A stretch of DNA of 64,000 nt from Gemmataceae bacterium (GCA_022616435.1 JAKEET010000079.1:1-64000); one strand, 5' to 3'. Shown: positions 46,257-54,180, counted from the first letter of the stretch. Numbers and translations: made by a program. Notes: generated by a model not told the origin, from the sequence alone.

Positions 46257-47030
46257 CTACTTGGCGTTCAACCTTTGCAAACGGTCGTCGGAGGTCGTCG
46301 CGTTCACCGTGGCGATGTACAGGAAGATCAGCGCCGCCGCCACGACCAGGCCGATGCCGACTGCCAGCCAGCCGGCGTAGGCGAGGTCCGGGTCGGCGAG
46401 GCGAATCATCCACACGCTGAACAGCGCCGCCGACGTCCCGCCGCCGAGGCTGATGATGCCCTGCAGGATGAAGAAAATGCTCAGCGGATTCGTGCGCTGC
46501 ACGCGGCCGACCGGCAAGCCGAGCAACGCGTTCATCTTGGCGACTTCGTAGATCAGCCCCACCCGGGTGCGAATCAACAGGAACGCGATCAGCACGGCCA
46601 GCACGGTCAGGATGCCGAACGTGACGGGCAGGCACCAGCGCTGGATCACCTCCAGGGGCACGATGAGGTCGCCGGTGGGCCGGGCGTGAAACAGCGCGCT
46701 CGACGCCGTCACGAGCAGCGACGCCACGGCCAGGTAGATGCCGACGGCGCGGTTGCGGTCGGTCACCAGTTGATGGATGGTGCGGCTGGAATGAAGATAC
46801 CGCATGCCGGGCGTCACCTGGCTGGGCCGATCCAGTCCCGCCGCCTGCTCCTCGCCGATCATCTCGATGGCGTCGACCAGCTTCTCCGAGTACCCCTCGC
46901 CGCCCTTGACGTCGAAGCTGGCCGTGGTCGCCTGGCTTGCTTCCCTGAGCGCGGCGTGCAGCTCATTGGGCGTCGACTTGCTGGTTGACGTGTCGGACAT
47001 GTCGGCGTTCTCCACGAGTTTGGAAGTCAT
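46257..47030 (-). CDS. Multi-pass membrane protein of unknown function
   Basis: 257 residues. A ~100-residue polar N-terminus (LREASQATTASFDVKGGEGY) is followed by hydrophobic segments at about 98-115, 130-155, 185-210 and 215-240 (AVGIYLAVASLLVTASSALF, VTFGILTVLAVLIAFLLIRT, YAGWLAVGIGLVVAAALIFL). No family was recognised. An alternative start, ATG 46998-47000, is possible. It diverges from the gene at 47146. Confidence 0.65.
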   Translation of the reverse strand: MTSKLVENADMSDTSTSKSTPNELHAALREASQATTASFDVKGGEGYSEKLVDAIEMIGEEQAAGLDRPSQVTPGMRYLHSSRTIHQLVTDRNRAVGIYLAVASLLVTASSALFHARPTGDLIVPLEVIQRWCLPVTFGILTVLAVLIAFLLIRTRVGLIYEVAKMNALLGLPVGRVQRTNPLSIFFILQGIISLGGGTSAALFSVWMIRLADPDLAYAGWLAVGIGLVVAAALIFLYIATVNATTSDDRLQRLNAK

Positions 47031-47062
47031 TGTACAATGAGGCTGTCCGAAAAGGGGTCAAC

Positions 47063-47098
47063 TCACCGCTGAGGACGCAGAGGAACGCGGAGAAACGG
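47063..47098. repeat. Partial copy of the CGCAGAGGAACGCAGAG repeat
   Basis: TCACCGCTGAGGACGCAGAG and then GAACGCGGAGAAACGG repeat the left arm seen at 46153, without a matching right arm. It lies in the divergent gap before the gene at 47146. Confidence 0.6.
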
Positions 47099-47145
47099 CT
47101 GACTGACTCCTGGTCCATAACTCCTGATTCCTGAGAGCAACCGCC

Positions 47146-47520
47146 ATGGCCCGCTGCGAACAGGGTTATCTGTGCGACGTGTGCGGCCAGGACGTGGAGC
47201 AGATCACGGAATCCGATCTGTATCTGCGCTACGTGCTGGGCGAGGTGTCGCCGCTGGTCCTGCCCAGGGAACGCGAGCGGCACATCCGCTGCAATCCGGC
47301 CATGGCGCAGTACATTGTCGATCCGGCATTCGAGGCGCCGCGCTGCGACGGCCTGTTCGCCAAGGAGACGCTCGACCCTGCGTTCGTGCATGAGCAGGAA
47401 GAGCGCGTCACCCGCGCGTGGCTGCGCTTGCAGGAGATTCCCACCCTCGGCATTCCGATCACCGAGTATCCCTTGCCCGAAGTCCTGGCGGCCTGGCAGC
47501 AGCAGGCCATGGAGCGCTGA
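47146..47520 (+). CDS. Small conserved protein of planctomycete type
   Basis: 124 residues. CDVCGQDVEQITESDLYLRY (CxxC near residues 10-13), then RHIRCNPAMAQYIVDPAFEA and FAKETLDPAFVHEQEERVTR. It is a compact cytoplasmic protein with two cysteine pairs; the motif LRYVLGEVSP ... IRCNPAIAQ is a known small planctomycete family of unknown function. The stop overlaps the next gene's start by one base (TGATG), a strong sign of a two-gene operon with translational coupling. Confidence 0.75.
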   Translation: MARCEQGYLCDVCGQDVEQITESDLYLRYVLGEVSPLVLPRERERHIRCNPAMAQYIVDPAFEAPRCDGLFAKETLDPAFVHEQEERVTRAWLRLQEIPTLGIPITEYPLPEVLAAWQQQAMER

Positions 47521-49004
47521 TGCAACACACCTTTCTTCTCGTCGCCGCGGCGCTGATGTCGTTATGGATGTCGTTCGGAGCCCAGTTGGCGTCCGCCGGC
47601 GAACCGCCGCGCTACGCGCTGTACGCCATGGACACCGGGCTGCGCGGCCCCGATGTGCCGGACCTTGCCGGCAAGGTGAAACTGCTCAAGAAGCTCGGCT
47701 ATGCCGGCATCGGCTACACGTTCAACGCCGCCGAGCTGCCAACGCTGCTCGACTTGCTCGACCAGCACCGGCTCGAGCTGTCGGCCATTTATCTGGCGCC
47801 GTTCATCGACAGTCCACCCGAGGCGGCGCTGCTGGACTCGGTCGCGCGGCTCAAGGGCCGGACGACGCGGATCGAGCTGGCGTTTCGCAGCAAGACGTTG
47901 ACGCCGTCCGATCCCAAGGGGGATGCGGCGGCGCTCGGATACCTCACGAAGCTGGCGGACGTTGTCGGGGATTCGGGCCCCGTCATCTCGATCTATCCGC
48001 ATCGCAACTTCTGGGCGGAGCGCGTCGAGGACGGCGTCCGCCTCGCCCGGCAGCTGCAGCGCAAGAACGTCGGGACGCATTTCAACCTGGTCCACTGGAA
48101 ATGGGCGCCGCAGAAGGAACCGCTCGAAACCCTGCTGCGTGACGCCCTGCCCTACTTGCGGTGCGTCACGATCAACGGCCTGGACAACAAGCAGGGCGAC
48201 CGGATCGTGTCGCTGGACCAGGGCGACTACGACATCGACGGCTTTCTCCGCACGCTGGTCAAGATCGGCTATCGCGGCCCGGTCGGTTTGCAGGGATACG
48301 GCGTTGCCGGCCGGTCGGCGGATCATCTGGGGCGGTCGATGACACGCTGGCAGGCGGCGCTGGCACGGTTGGACGGCGCCGCAACCAAGGCCGGAGCCAA
48401 AGGAGGAAATGACAAGGCGGTCACCTTCACCAAGGAATCGCTCGGCAAGCTGCCGCCCGGCTGGAAGGCAGGCCGCACGGGCGAAGGCAAGGGGAGCGTG
48501 TGGACGGTGGTGAAGGATGACACGGCGCCGTCAAAGACAGGCTTCGCGCTGGCCCAGACGGCAGCCAGTCCGCGGCCCATGTTCAACCTGTGCGTGCTGG
48601 AAGCGTCGAAGGCCCAGGACGTCGAGGTGAGCGTCGCCTTCAAATCCGTCGCGGGCAAGATCGACCAGGGCGGCGGCGTGATGTGGCGCTACCAGGACGC
48701 CAAGAACTACTACATCGCCCGTGTCAACCCGCTCGAAGAGAACTATCGCCTCTACAAGGTGATCGACGGCCGACGCGTCCAGCTCGCCTCCGCCGAAGAG
48801 ATCGTTCCCAAGGAAAACGCCTGGCATCGCTTATCGATCAAGCACGTCGGCAACAAGATCGAGTGCTACTTCGACGGCAAGAAGGTGCTCGATGCCGAGG
48901 ACAACCAGATCGCCGCGGCCGGCCAAATCGGGTTGTGGACGAAGGCCGACGCCCAGACGTCCTTCGATGAGCTGCGCATCCGGGATCTGGGGAAGAAGGA
49001 TTAG
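47520..49004 (+). CDS. Secreted xylose isomerase-like/AP endonuclease family 2 protein with C-terminal lectin-like domain
   Basis: 494 residues. Signal peptide ends ASAGEPP. Residues ~30-280 form a TIM barrel (LLKKLGYAGIGYTFNAAELP, SIYPHRNFWAERVEDGVRLA, HFNLVHWKWAPQKEPLETLL). Residues ~310-490 are a DUF1080/LamG-like jellyroll (GGGVMWRYQDAKNYYIARVN, WHRLSIKHVGNKIECYFDGK). This fused domain pair is common in secreted sugar-metabolising proteins of planctomycetes. Actual activity on a sugar is inferred from the fold only. Translationally coupled to the gene at 47146. Confidence 0.82.
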   Translation: MQHTFLLVAAALMSLWMSFGAQLASAGEPPRYALYAMDTGLRGPDVPDLAGKVKLLKKLGYAGIGYTFNAAELPTLLDLLDQHRLELSAIYLAPFIDSPPEAALLDSVARLKGRTTRIELAFRSKTLTPSDPKGDAAALGYLTKLADVVGDSGPVISIYPHRNFWAERVEDGVRLARQLQRKNVGTHFNLVHWKWAPQKEPLETLLRDALPYLRCVTINGLDNKQGDRIVSLDQGDYDIDGFLRTLVKIGYRGPVGLQGYGVAGRSADHLGRSMTRWQAALARLDGAATKAGAKGGNDKAVTFTKESLGKLPPGWKAGRTGEGKGSVWTVVKDDTAPSKTGFALAQTAASPRPMFNLCVLEASKAQDVEVSVAFKSVAGKIDQGGGVMWRYQDAKNYYIARVNPLEENYRLYKVIDGRRVQLASAEEIVPKENAWHRLSIKHVGNKIECYFDGKKVLDAEDNQIAAAGQIGLWTKADAQTSFDELRIRDLGKKD

Positions 49005-49020
49005 AGGCGTTTTCGACGAC

Positions 49021-49091
49021 GGCGAGCGTCGAGACGTGAGTCCGACGTGTTTGCCGGAATCCCACGTCGGGCTTACGCCGCGACGCTCGCC
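49021..49091. repeat. Long imperfect inverted repeat
   Basis: GGCGAGCGTCG (49021-49031) pairs with CGACGCTCGCC (49081-49091); inside, GTGAGTCCGACGTG pairs with CACGTCGGGCTTAC with one G-T pair. It follows the isomerase-like gene and may terminate it. Its GGCGAGCGT arm is a typical planctomycete dispersed hairpin. Confidence 0.75.
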
Positions 49092-49204
49092 ATTTCGAGC
49101 ATCTACTCACGAGCAGCTCTTCCACATTTTCTTGGCCGACGCGCCGCCCCTCCGGGATTGTCCTGATAGGTCTCGCTCGTTGGTGAGCGAGCGGAGGACA
49201 ACCC

Positions 49205-50686
49205 ATGGCGGATATTGATGACCAACTGGCGGCGGCGCTGAAACAGGCGCGCATGACGCCGATGAACTTCGCCTTCGTCGCCAAGGGCCAGAGCGCGGGC
49301 AAGCTCGTGGTCTCCAAGAGGCCCGTGACCGCCAGGGAAGCGGCCGACGCGAAGAAGGAGCTGGGCGGCGGCACGATCTTCACCGGCCGCTGCCGCGGCA
49401 GCAACGGCGACCTGGTCTTCGAGACCGCCAAGGAGCCGCCCCTCAACCTCGCCCGGCAGCTCAAGACCATCATCAAGGATCGGGCCGGCCTTACCCTCAA
49501 CGTCGAGACCCGCATTACCCTCGACCTGGTCGAGGACGTCGCGGCAGAGCCGGCGGAAGCGGAGGCGCCGGCGGGAGCGGACGCGTCCGCCGATCCAGCA
49601 TCGGGGACGACGAGCGCCGACGCCAAGGCGCACGTCACCATGCGTCTGGCCGTCCTGTCCGGTCCGTTCAAGGAAGCCGCGGCCCAGAAGGGGCCCGACG
49701 CCGCCCAGCTGCAGACGCTCATGAACATGTTCAAGACGCTGGTCGGCAAGCACCAGTATGAGGAGGCAGCCAAGGTCCTCGACGAGCTGGAGCCGCTGGT
49801 GGCGCGGTTCAAGGACCAGCAATACAAGAAGGTCCTCGCCAAACGCGACGAGTCCAACAGGAAGATCACCGAGCTGGAAAAGCGCCCCCATGCCGTCCAC
49901 GTCGCCGCGCAGATCGCGGTCAGCAGGCAGAAGGTGATCAACGCCGTGAAACTGGCCGAGCCGCCGGGCCACGATTATGCGGGCGCGATGGCCGCGCTGG
50001 CCGGCGTGGACGCCGCGCGGGCCAACATCGAGAAGATGATCGCGATGTACCAGAAGGTGCTGATCATCCGGATCGACACCAACAAGAAGATCGCCCGGCT
50101 CGACAATCACCCGCAGAAGAACGTGATCGCCGCCGAGATCGCCGACGCCAAGAACAAGCGGACGGCGGCGCTGGCCAAGGTCGACCCTCCCGTCAACGAT
50201 TACCTGGGCGCCATCAACGCCTTGAACGCCGTGGACAAGAGCTGTGCGGCCGCGGAAACCAGGATCCTCGACAAGCTGGTCGAGGGCAAGGATCGCGACC
50301 AGATGGCGGAAACGCTGGAGGACGTGTTCAAGAAGCGGTTCGGCGTCCATCTGCAGATGCAGGCCCGCGGCGACACGCCGGCGCAGGAATACGCGGCCAT
50401 GAAGCGCGTCTACGAGCTGATGGCCCTCGTTCCCGAGTCGCACGCCACCAACAATCCGTCCTTCAAGAAAGTCGAACGCATCGGCGGCGGCGAAGGCACG
50501 TCCTACTATCAATCGCAAGACACGGCCCTGTTCGGCTTGATCACCGTGGACACCAAGAAGGTGGTGCTCAACTGCCAGCGGCCGACCAGCACCGGCACGT
50601 TCCTGCAGGCGGGCCTGAAGAACGCCACGGGGGTGCTCGATCCGCCGGTCGAGGAAGATTGCCAGCCGGCGACGGCGCGAGCATGA
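49205..50686 (+). CDS. Large coiled repeat protein, N-terminal part of a split metallopeptidase
   Basis: 493 residues. N-terminal ~100 residues are a small beta domain (MNFAFVAKGQSAGKLVVSKR, GGTIFTGRCRGSNGDLVFET, GLTLNVETRITLDLVEDV). After an Ala/Glu linker comes a helical part with two ~75-residue repeats, at about 208-272 and 283-347 (KITELEKRPH...DYAGAMAALAGVD and KIARLDNHPQ...DYLGAINALNAVD). From ~390 to the end (RVYELMALVPESHATNNPSF, KVERIGGGEGTSYYQSQD) a domain begins that continues in the next, shifted frame with an HExxH motif. ATG 49205 lacks a strong ribosome binding site; GGAGGA lies 11 bases upstream. Confidence 0.75.
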   Translation: MADIDDQLAAALKQARMTPMNFAFVAKGQSAGKLVVSKRPVTAREAADAKKELGGGTIFTGRCRGSNGDLVFETAKEPPLNLARQLKTIIKDRAGLTLNVETRITLDLVEDVAAEPAEAEAPAGADASADPASGTTSADAKAHVTMRLAVLSGPFKEAAAQKGPDAAQLQTLMNMFKTLVGKHQYEEAAKVLDELEPLVARFKDQQYKKVLAKRDESNRKITELEKRPHAVHVAAQIAVSRQKVINAVKLAEPPGHDYAGAMAALAGVDAARANIEKMIAMYQKVLIIRIDTNKKIARLDNHPQKNVIAAEIADAKNKRTAALAKVDPPVNDYLGAINALNAVDKSCAAAETRILDKLVEGKDRDQMAETLEDVFKKRFGVHLQMQARGDTPAQEYAAMKRVYELMALVPESHATNNPSFKKVERIGGGEGTSYYQSQDTALFGLITVDTKKVVLNCQRPTSTGTFLQAGLKNATGVLDPPVEEDCQPATARA

Positions 50687-51231
50687 GCCAGAGCTACTTC
50701 GATTGGACCACGCTTCACGAAATCGCCCACGCCATCGACGACAAGAAAGGCTTCATGAAGGCCCGCGGCGCCACCGCCCCGTACGGCGGCTGGGCCGAGT
50801 ACGGCAGCAATGTGGCCCCCGTGGCCCAGGCGGCGGCGGCGCACTTCAACTTCAGCACCCCCGCTGCGCTCAAGTACATCAAGGGATTGCTCGAAGGCGC
50901 CGCCAACAGCCGGCCCAGCGACAAGCCGGCGGCGCCGCCCGGCCGCGCCGACTGGAACGTGGTCCGGCAGAACGTGGAAACCTGGGTGGATTCGATCCGG
51001 GTCGGCAAGGAGCCGTGGGCCAACCTGCCGCAGGACCTCGGCGGCCGCATCTACCATGAAGCCTACGCGAATTCCTGGGTGAGTTACCTGAAAGCCGCGC
51101 GCAGCCAGGGCATCAAGGGCTACCAGTTCCGTGCCCCTGGCGAGTGGTTCTCCGAGTTGTACGCGGCGTACAACAGCGGCGTACTCAAGGATTCGCATCC
51201 CCTGGTCAAGAACTTCCTCAGAGATCTCTAG
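50683..51231 (+). CDS. HExxH metallopeptidase domain, C-terminal part of the split gene
   Basis: 182 residues from ATG 50683. FDWTTLHEIAHAIDD shows the zinc motif H-E-x-x-H (residues 11-15). Later come YHEAYANSWVSYLKAARSQG and YQFRAPGEWFSELYAAYNSG, which may supply a third ligand. The start ATG overlaps the stop of the previous frame (ATGA). The metallopeptidase domain appears to begin upstream in the other frame (LVPESHATNNPSF ... GVLDPPVEEDC), so one base has probably been lost at 50670-50686. Alternatively, two coupled polypeptides may assemble into one enzyme. Confidence 0.75.
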   Translation: MSQSYFDWTTLHEIAHAIDDKKGFMKARGATAPYGGWAEYGSNVAPVAQAAAAHFNFSTPAALKYIKGLLEGAANSRPSDKPAAPPGRADWNVVRQNVETWVDSIRVGKEPWANLPQDLGGRIYHEAYANSWVSYLKAARSQGIKGYQFRAPGEWFSELYAAYNSGVLKDSHPLVKNFLRDL

Positions 51232-51240
51232 GAGACATCG

Positions 51241-51933
51241 ATGTCGCTATTCAACCCCGAGACGGTAGCCTGCCCCTCGTGCGGCGCGGCCGTCGAGTTC
51301 AACGCCGTGTTCAGCCTGAACGCCGACCGCCGGCCGGACCTCCGCGCCGCGGTGCTCGACGGCTCGTTCCAGCGCCAGCCCTGTCCCGCGTGCAACACCG
51401 AGTTCCGCCTCGACCCGGAGATGACCTACCTGGACGTGCGCCGCGGCCAGTGGATCGCGGTGTTCCCAGTCGCCAACCTCGACCAATGGGAGGAGCTGGA
51501 GGCGCGAACGCTGGCCACGTTCGCGCGGGCCTACGGGCCCAAGGCGCCCGCCGCGGCCCGCGAGATCGGCTACGGCTTGAAGGCGCGACTCTGTTTTGGC
51601 TGGGCGGCCCTGCGCGAGAAGCTGGTCGCCTTTGAGCACGGCTTCGACGATGTGATCCTGGAGCTGACCAAGGCGGCACTGGTGCGCGGCCTCGACAATT
51701 CCCCGGTGGCCATCGGCACCGAGCTGCGGCTCGCCGGCGTCGACGGCGATCAGATCGCGGTGGCGTGGCTCACTTCCGCGGACGAAGAGGTGAAGGAAAT
51801 CCTGCGGGCGCCGCGTTCCCTGTATGACGAGATCGCCGCCGACCGGACGGGCGGCTGGACGGCGTTGCACGCAACCCTGTCGTCCGGGCCGTTCGTGGAC
51901 CTCAATCGGCTGCTGGCGCTCACCGTAGGATAG
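51241..51933 (+). CDS. CpXC-domain protein
   Basis: 230 residues. Two CPxC motifs, CPSC (11-14) and CPAC (48-51), form a zinc-binding site typical of the CpXC family. The middle (YLDVRRGQWIAVFPVANLDQ) and C-terminal helices (EKLVAFEHGFDDVILELTKA) complete the domain. GAGACATCG before ATG 51241 is a weak ribosome binding site. It lies 9 bases after the metallopeptidase frame, in an operon with it. The CpXC function is unknown; immunity or chaperone to the metallopeptidase is one possible reading. Confidence 0.85.
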   Translation: MSLFNPETVACPSCGAAVEFNAVFSLNADRRPDLRAAVLDGSFQRQPCPACNTEFRLDPEMTYLDVRRGQWIAVFPVANLDQWEELEARTLATFARAYGPKAPAAAREIGYGLKARLCFGWAALREKLVAFEHGFDDVILELTKAALVRGLDNSPVAIGTELRLAGVDGDQIAVAWLTSADEEVKEILRAPRSLYDEIAADRTGGWTALHATLSSGPFVDLNRLLALTVG

Positions 51934-51958
51934 ATTGCCAATCTGTCCGTCGCCATTC

Positions 51959-52111
51959 TCATCGAAAGCCGACGGTCGGCCCGCGCAGCTCCACGTTCGG
52001 CAGCGCCCCGCGCAGGAACGTGGGGGCCTGCTCCGGGTTGAGATACCAGTAGGCGCCGACGGCAACGAGTCCGAACACCAACAGGACGCCGAAACTGAAC
52101 AGGTTCTTCAT
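51959..52111 (-). CDS. Single-span small membrane protein
   Basis: 50 residues, missed by length cut-offs. ATG at 52109-52111; the sequence MKNLFSFGVLLVFGLVAVGA begins with one hydrophobic helix, then YWYLNPEQAPTFLRGALPNV and a short polar tail ending GFR. Its start overlaps the stop of the preceding tiny gene by ATGA, which strongly supports it as a real, translationally coupled gene. It is probably a membrane-anchored small protein or a leader of an unknown process. Confidence 0.65.
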   Translation of the reverse strand: MKNLFSFGVLLVFGLVAVGAYWYLNPEQAPTFLRGALPNVELRGPTVGFR

Positions 52112-52278
52112 GGCGAAGCCTCGCTCGCGAAGACAGGACGGGAGGCCAGCGCAACTATCGGCCGCAAATCGCTGGGAGTCAAGTCGTGCACGAATGGCAG
52201 CCTGTGCTCCGGCTGAATCCAGCCACCCTGGGCTTGGGTCGTCAGCAAGTCGTCGCCGCGCAATGGTTCTAGGTGCAT
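52108..52278 (-). CDS. Small soluble protein coupled to the membrane protein
   Basis: 56 residues from ATG 52276-52278, preceded by a very good ribosome binding site, GGAGGT, 6 bases upstream. MHLEPLRGDDLLTTQAQGGW then IQPEHRLPFVHDLTPSDLRP. No family was recognised. It overlaps the next gene by ATGA. The upstream leader holds two hairpins built from AATGCGTTGCGC. Small size, coupling and the hairpins suggest a regulated bicistron. Confidence 0.6.
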   Translation of the reverse strand: MHLEPLRGDDLLTTQAQGGWIQPEHRLPFVHDLTPSDLRPIVALASRPVFASEASP

Positions 52279-52293
52279 GTTCTTACCTCCAAG

Positions 52294-52412
52294 AATGCGT
52301 TGCGCCGCGCTCACTTCGCGGCGCAACGCATTAAGTTGGTTTCAGAACATGGCTTGCGTCACAAGCGCGGAAAATGCGTTGCGCCTCGTGTGTCGTTATT
52401 GCGCAACGCATT
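52294..52412. promoter_or_regulatory. Two hairpins with AATGCGTTGCGC arms in the leader of the tiny operon
   Basis: AATGCGTTGCGCCGCG (52294-52309) pairs exactly with CGCGGCGCAACGCATT (52317-52332), 16 bases with a 7-base loop. AATGCGTTGCGC (52373-52384) pairs with GCGCAACGCATT (52401-52412), 12 bases with a 16-base loop. A further half, ATTGCGCAAC, is at 52421-52430. All four arms share one 12-mer. On the minus strand both hairpins are upstream of the GGAGGT of the 52278 start, so they may be operators, leader structures or a REP cluster. Confidence 0.7.
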
Positions 52413-52575
52413 TGGTATGTATTGCGCAACTGTACACGTACAAGGCAGTCTGATTCTTGGTTCTTGGCGCGTCCAGAACCGTCAGCGCATTGACCCGTTG
52501 CTGGAGGAGTCGAAGACGATCCTGTGACGTCACTCCCCAACACCGTCAACTATAATGCAGGCAAGAGATCATCCC

Positions 52576-53727
52576 ATGGACGCCACCTTCACCCGCCGTG
52601 GCTTTCTCCCCGCCGACGATCCGCTCTCGTCGTTCGCGCCCGGCGCCGAGTTGGCGGTGCTCGACGAGGTGGGCCACGACCTCCCCAGCCTGCTGCACGA
52701 CCCCGGCTTCCGCAAGTTCGCCCGTGAGCTGACCGTGCCGCCGTGGCCTGCCGAGCACTCCGGCCCCGAATGGCTGCCGGCGTTGCGGCTGTACTACCTG
52801 CGCCTGGGATTTCTGGCGTCGGCGTACGTCAATCAGGTCGGCCAGCCGCGGGCCACGATCTTGCCGCGCAACCTCGCCCTGCCCCTGTGCCACGCGTGCC
52901 GGCTGCTCAAGCGCCCGCCGATCCTGAGCTACGACGGCTACGCGCTCTACAACTGGAAGCGCTTCGACCCGCGCGGTCCGATCGCCCTGGGCAACATCGA
53001 CACCCTGCAAAACTTCGTGCACCTCTACGACGAACACTGGTTCATCCTGGTCCACGTCGAGATTGAAGCCATCGCCGCCGAGATCCTCGCCGCGATCGCC
53101 AAGGTGCAACATGCGCTCGCCCCCTCAACCCAGGGTGAGACGAGCCTCGCCTCTCCCCTCTCCCCCGGTACTCCGGGGGAGAGGGGTAGGGGTGAGGGGG
53201 AAATCAACACCGCCCTCAAGGACATCGCCGACGCGGTCCGCCGGCAGGTCGGCGTGCTGGCGCGGATTCCGGAGAAGATGGACCCGAGACTCTATTACGA
53301 GAAGTTCCGGCCCTACATCCGCTTCTTCGAGAACGTCGTTTACGAAGGCGTGCCGGATGTGCCGATCCATCATCGCGGCGAGACCGGCGCCCAGAGCAGC
53401 ATCATGCCGGCGTTGATCGCCTTCATGAAGATCGACCACAAGCCGTCCAAGCTGACCGATCACCTGGCCGACATGCGCAACTTCATGCCGGCCGAGCACC
53501 GGGCCGTGATCGCCGAGGTAGAGGCCATGCCCTCGATCCGTGACCTGGCGGCGAAGGACGCGTTCAACGAAGTGCTGGAGGCGATGGCCACCTTCCGCGA
53601 AGTGCACATCCGCTGGGCCAAGGAGTACATCCAGCGCTGGGAGGACGACCCGCGCGGCACCGGCGGCACGCCGTATATGAAGTGGCTCAAGCAGCTCATC
53701 GACGAGACGCGTGGGCATAAGAAGTGA
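52576..53727 (+). CDS. Indoleamine 2,3-dioxygenase family protein
   Basis: 383 residues. Family landmarks: GETGAQSSIMPALIAFM, HLADMRNFMPAEHRAVI, then ATFREVHIRWAKEYI whose His (residue 344) corresponds to the proximal heme ligand of IDO, and GTGGTPYMKWLKQL. IDO enzymes open the indole ring of L-tryptophan to N-formylkynurenine with heme iron in the cytoplasm. Bacterial members are few and may act on other indoles. A palindromic repeat is in frame at about residues 191-208 ([16 protein letters not shown]). Next to it is a broken tryptophanase gene, which also acts on tryptophan. Confidence 0.85.
   Translation: MDATFTRRGFLPADDPLSSFAPGAELAVLDEVGHDLPSLLHDPGFRKFARELTVPPWPAEHSGPEWLPALRLYYLRLGFLASAYVNQVGQPRATILPRNLALPLCHACRLLKRPPILSYDGYALYNWKRFDPRGPIALGNIDTLQNFVHLYDEHWFILVHVEIEAIAAEILAAIAKVQHALAPSTQGETSLASPLSPGTPGERGRGEGEINTALKDIADAVRRQVGVLARIPEKMDPRLYYEKFRPYIRFFENVVYEGVPDVPIHHRGETGAQSSIMPALIAFMKIDHKPSKLTDHLADMRNFMPAEHRAVIAEVEAMPSIRDLAAKDAFNEVLEAMATFREVHIRWAKEYIQRWEDDPRGTGGTPYMKWLKQLIDETRGHKK
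53146..53200 (+). repeat. Palindromic repeat (copy 4) in frame inside the dioxygenase gene
   Basis: CTCTCCCCTCTCCCCCGG, then TACT, then CCGGGGGAGAGGGG and a GGGGTGAGGGG tail. The arms are longer than in copies 2 and 3. The reading frame stays open: [16 protein letters not shown]. The orientation is the same as in asnS. Confidence 0.8.
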
Positions 53728-53731
53728 CGGA

Positions 53732-53746
53732 GGTGACGGGGTGACA
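53732..53746. repeat. Direct repeat flanking the HNH cassette (left)
   Basis: GGTGACGGGGTGACA at 53732-53746 recurs exactly at 54622-54636. It follows the dioxygenase stop by 4 bases. The repeats bracket the HNH/partner cassette and could mark an insertion or deletion endpoint. Confidence 0.65.
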
Positions 53747-53769
53747 AGGTGACTGGGCGACAGACGTTA

Positions 53770-54180
53770 TTAAGTCCCAGCCGGTGGAAATACCCCCTCC
53801 TCGATCAACTCGGCTCGGGCTTGGATGGCGAGCGGGTGGTTAATTTTCAGCAAGGCGATGGTAGCCCGTCCCACGGCCGTCCTGCCAAGAAGGCGCGCTC
53901 CGTCCCATCGAAAGTGGTGATGCCAACGGTGACGGCGAGGGTTGAACAGAAAGACACGCTTGCGCGTCCGCGGATCGACGGTCGCAAAATCGGTTCCTTT
54001 GAAGCGATTGCACCAGAAACATGCGAGCGCGAGATTGCGGGCGACCGTTTCCCCGCCGTGCTTCACTGCGATGATGTGATCGATTTCGAAGGGCAAGTCA
54101 TCGTGTTCGTGAGCCATTTGACAGTATTCGCAACAGCCCTTCGCACGCGTCCAGACCAGTTGTTCCAGCAAGCGCTCCAT
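53770..54180 (-). CDS. HNH endonuclease family protein
   Basis: 136 residues. CCEYC (Cys17, Cys20) plus CFWC (Cys54, Cys57) bind structural zinc; FEIDHIIAVKHGG holds the HNH catalytic histidine (His35), and RNLALACFWCN includes the Asn49. The family makes single- or double-strand cuts in DNA and is found in many contexts. It starts 3 bases after the stop of the small gene at 54184 and so forms a pair with it. The C-terminus ends in EEGVFPPAGT; the length is normal for small HNH proteins. Confidence 0.88.
   Translation of the reverse strand: MERLLEQLVWTRAKGCCEYCQMAHEHDDLPFEIDHIIAVKHGGETVARNLALACFWCNRFKGTDFATVDPRTRKRVFLFNPRRHRWHHHFRWDGARLLGRTAVGRATIALLKINHPLAIQARAELIEEGVFPPAGT

Noticed and set aside
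46153-47098. Transposable element flanked by CGCAGAGGAACGCAGAG copies around the membrane protein gene
   Set aside because: The enclosed gene is an ordinary membrane protein without transposase features and the two repeat copies are unequal; such repeats are scattered in many genomes.
52294-52430. CRISPR-like array at the AATGCGTTGCGC copies
   Set aside because: Spacing is irregular, the arms alternate in orientation to form hairpins, and no cas gene is in the window.
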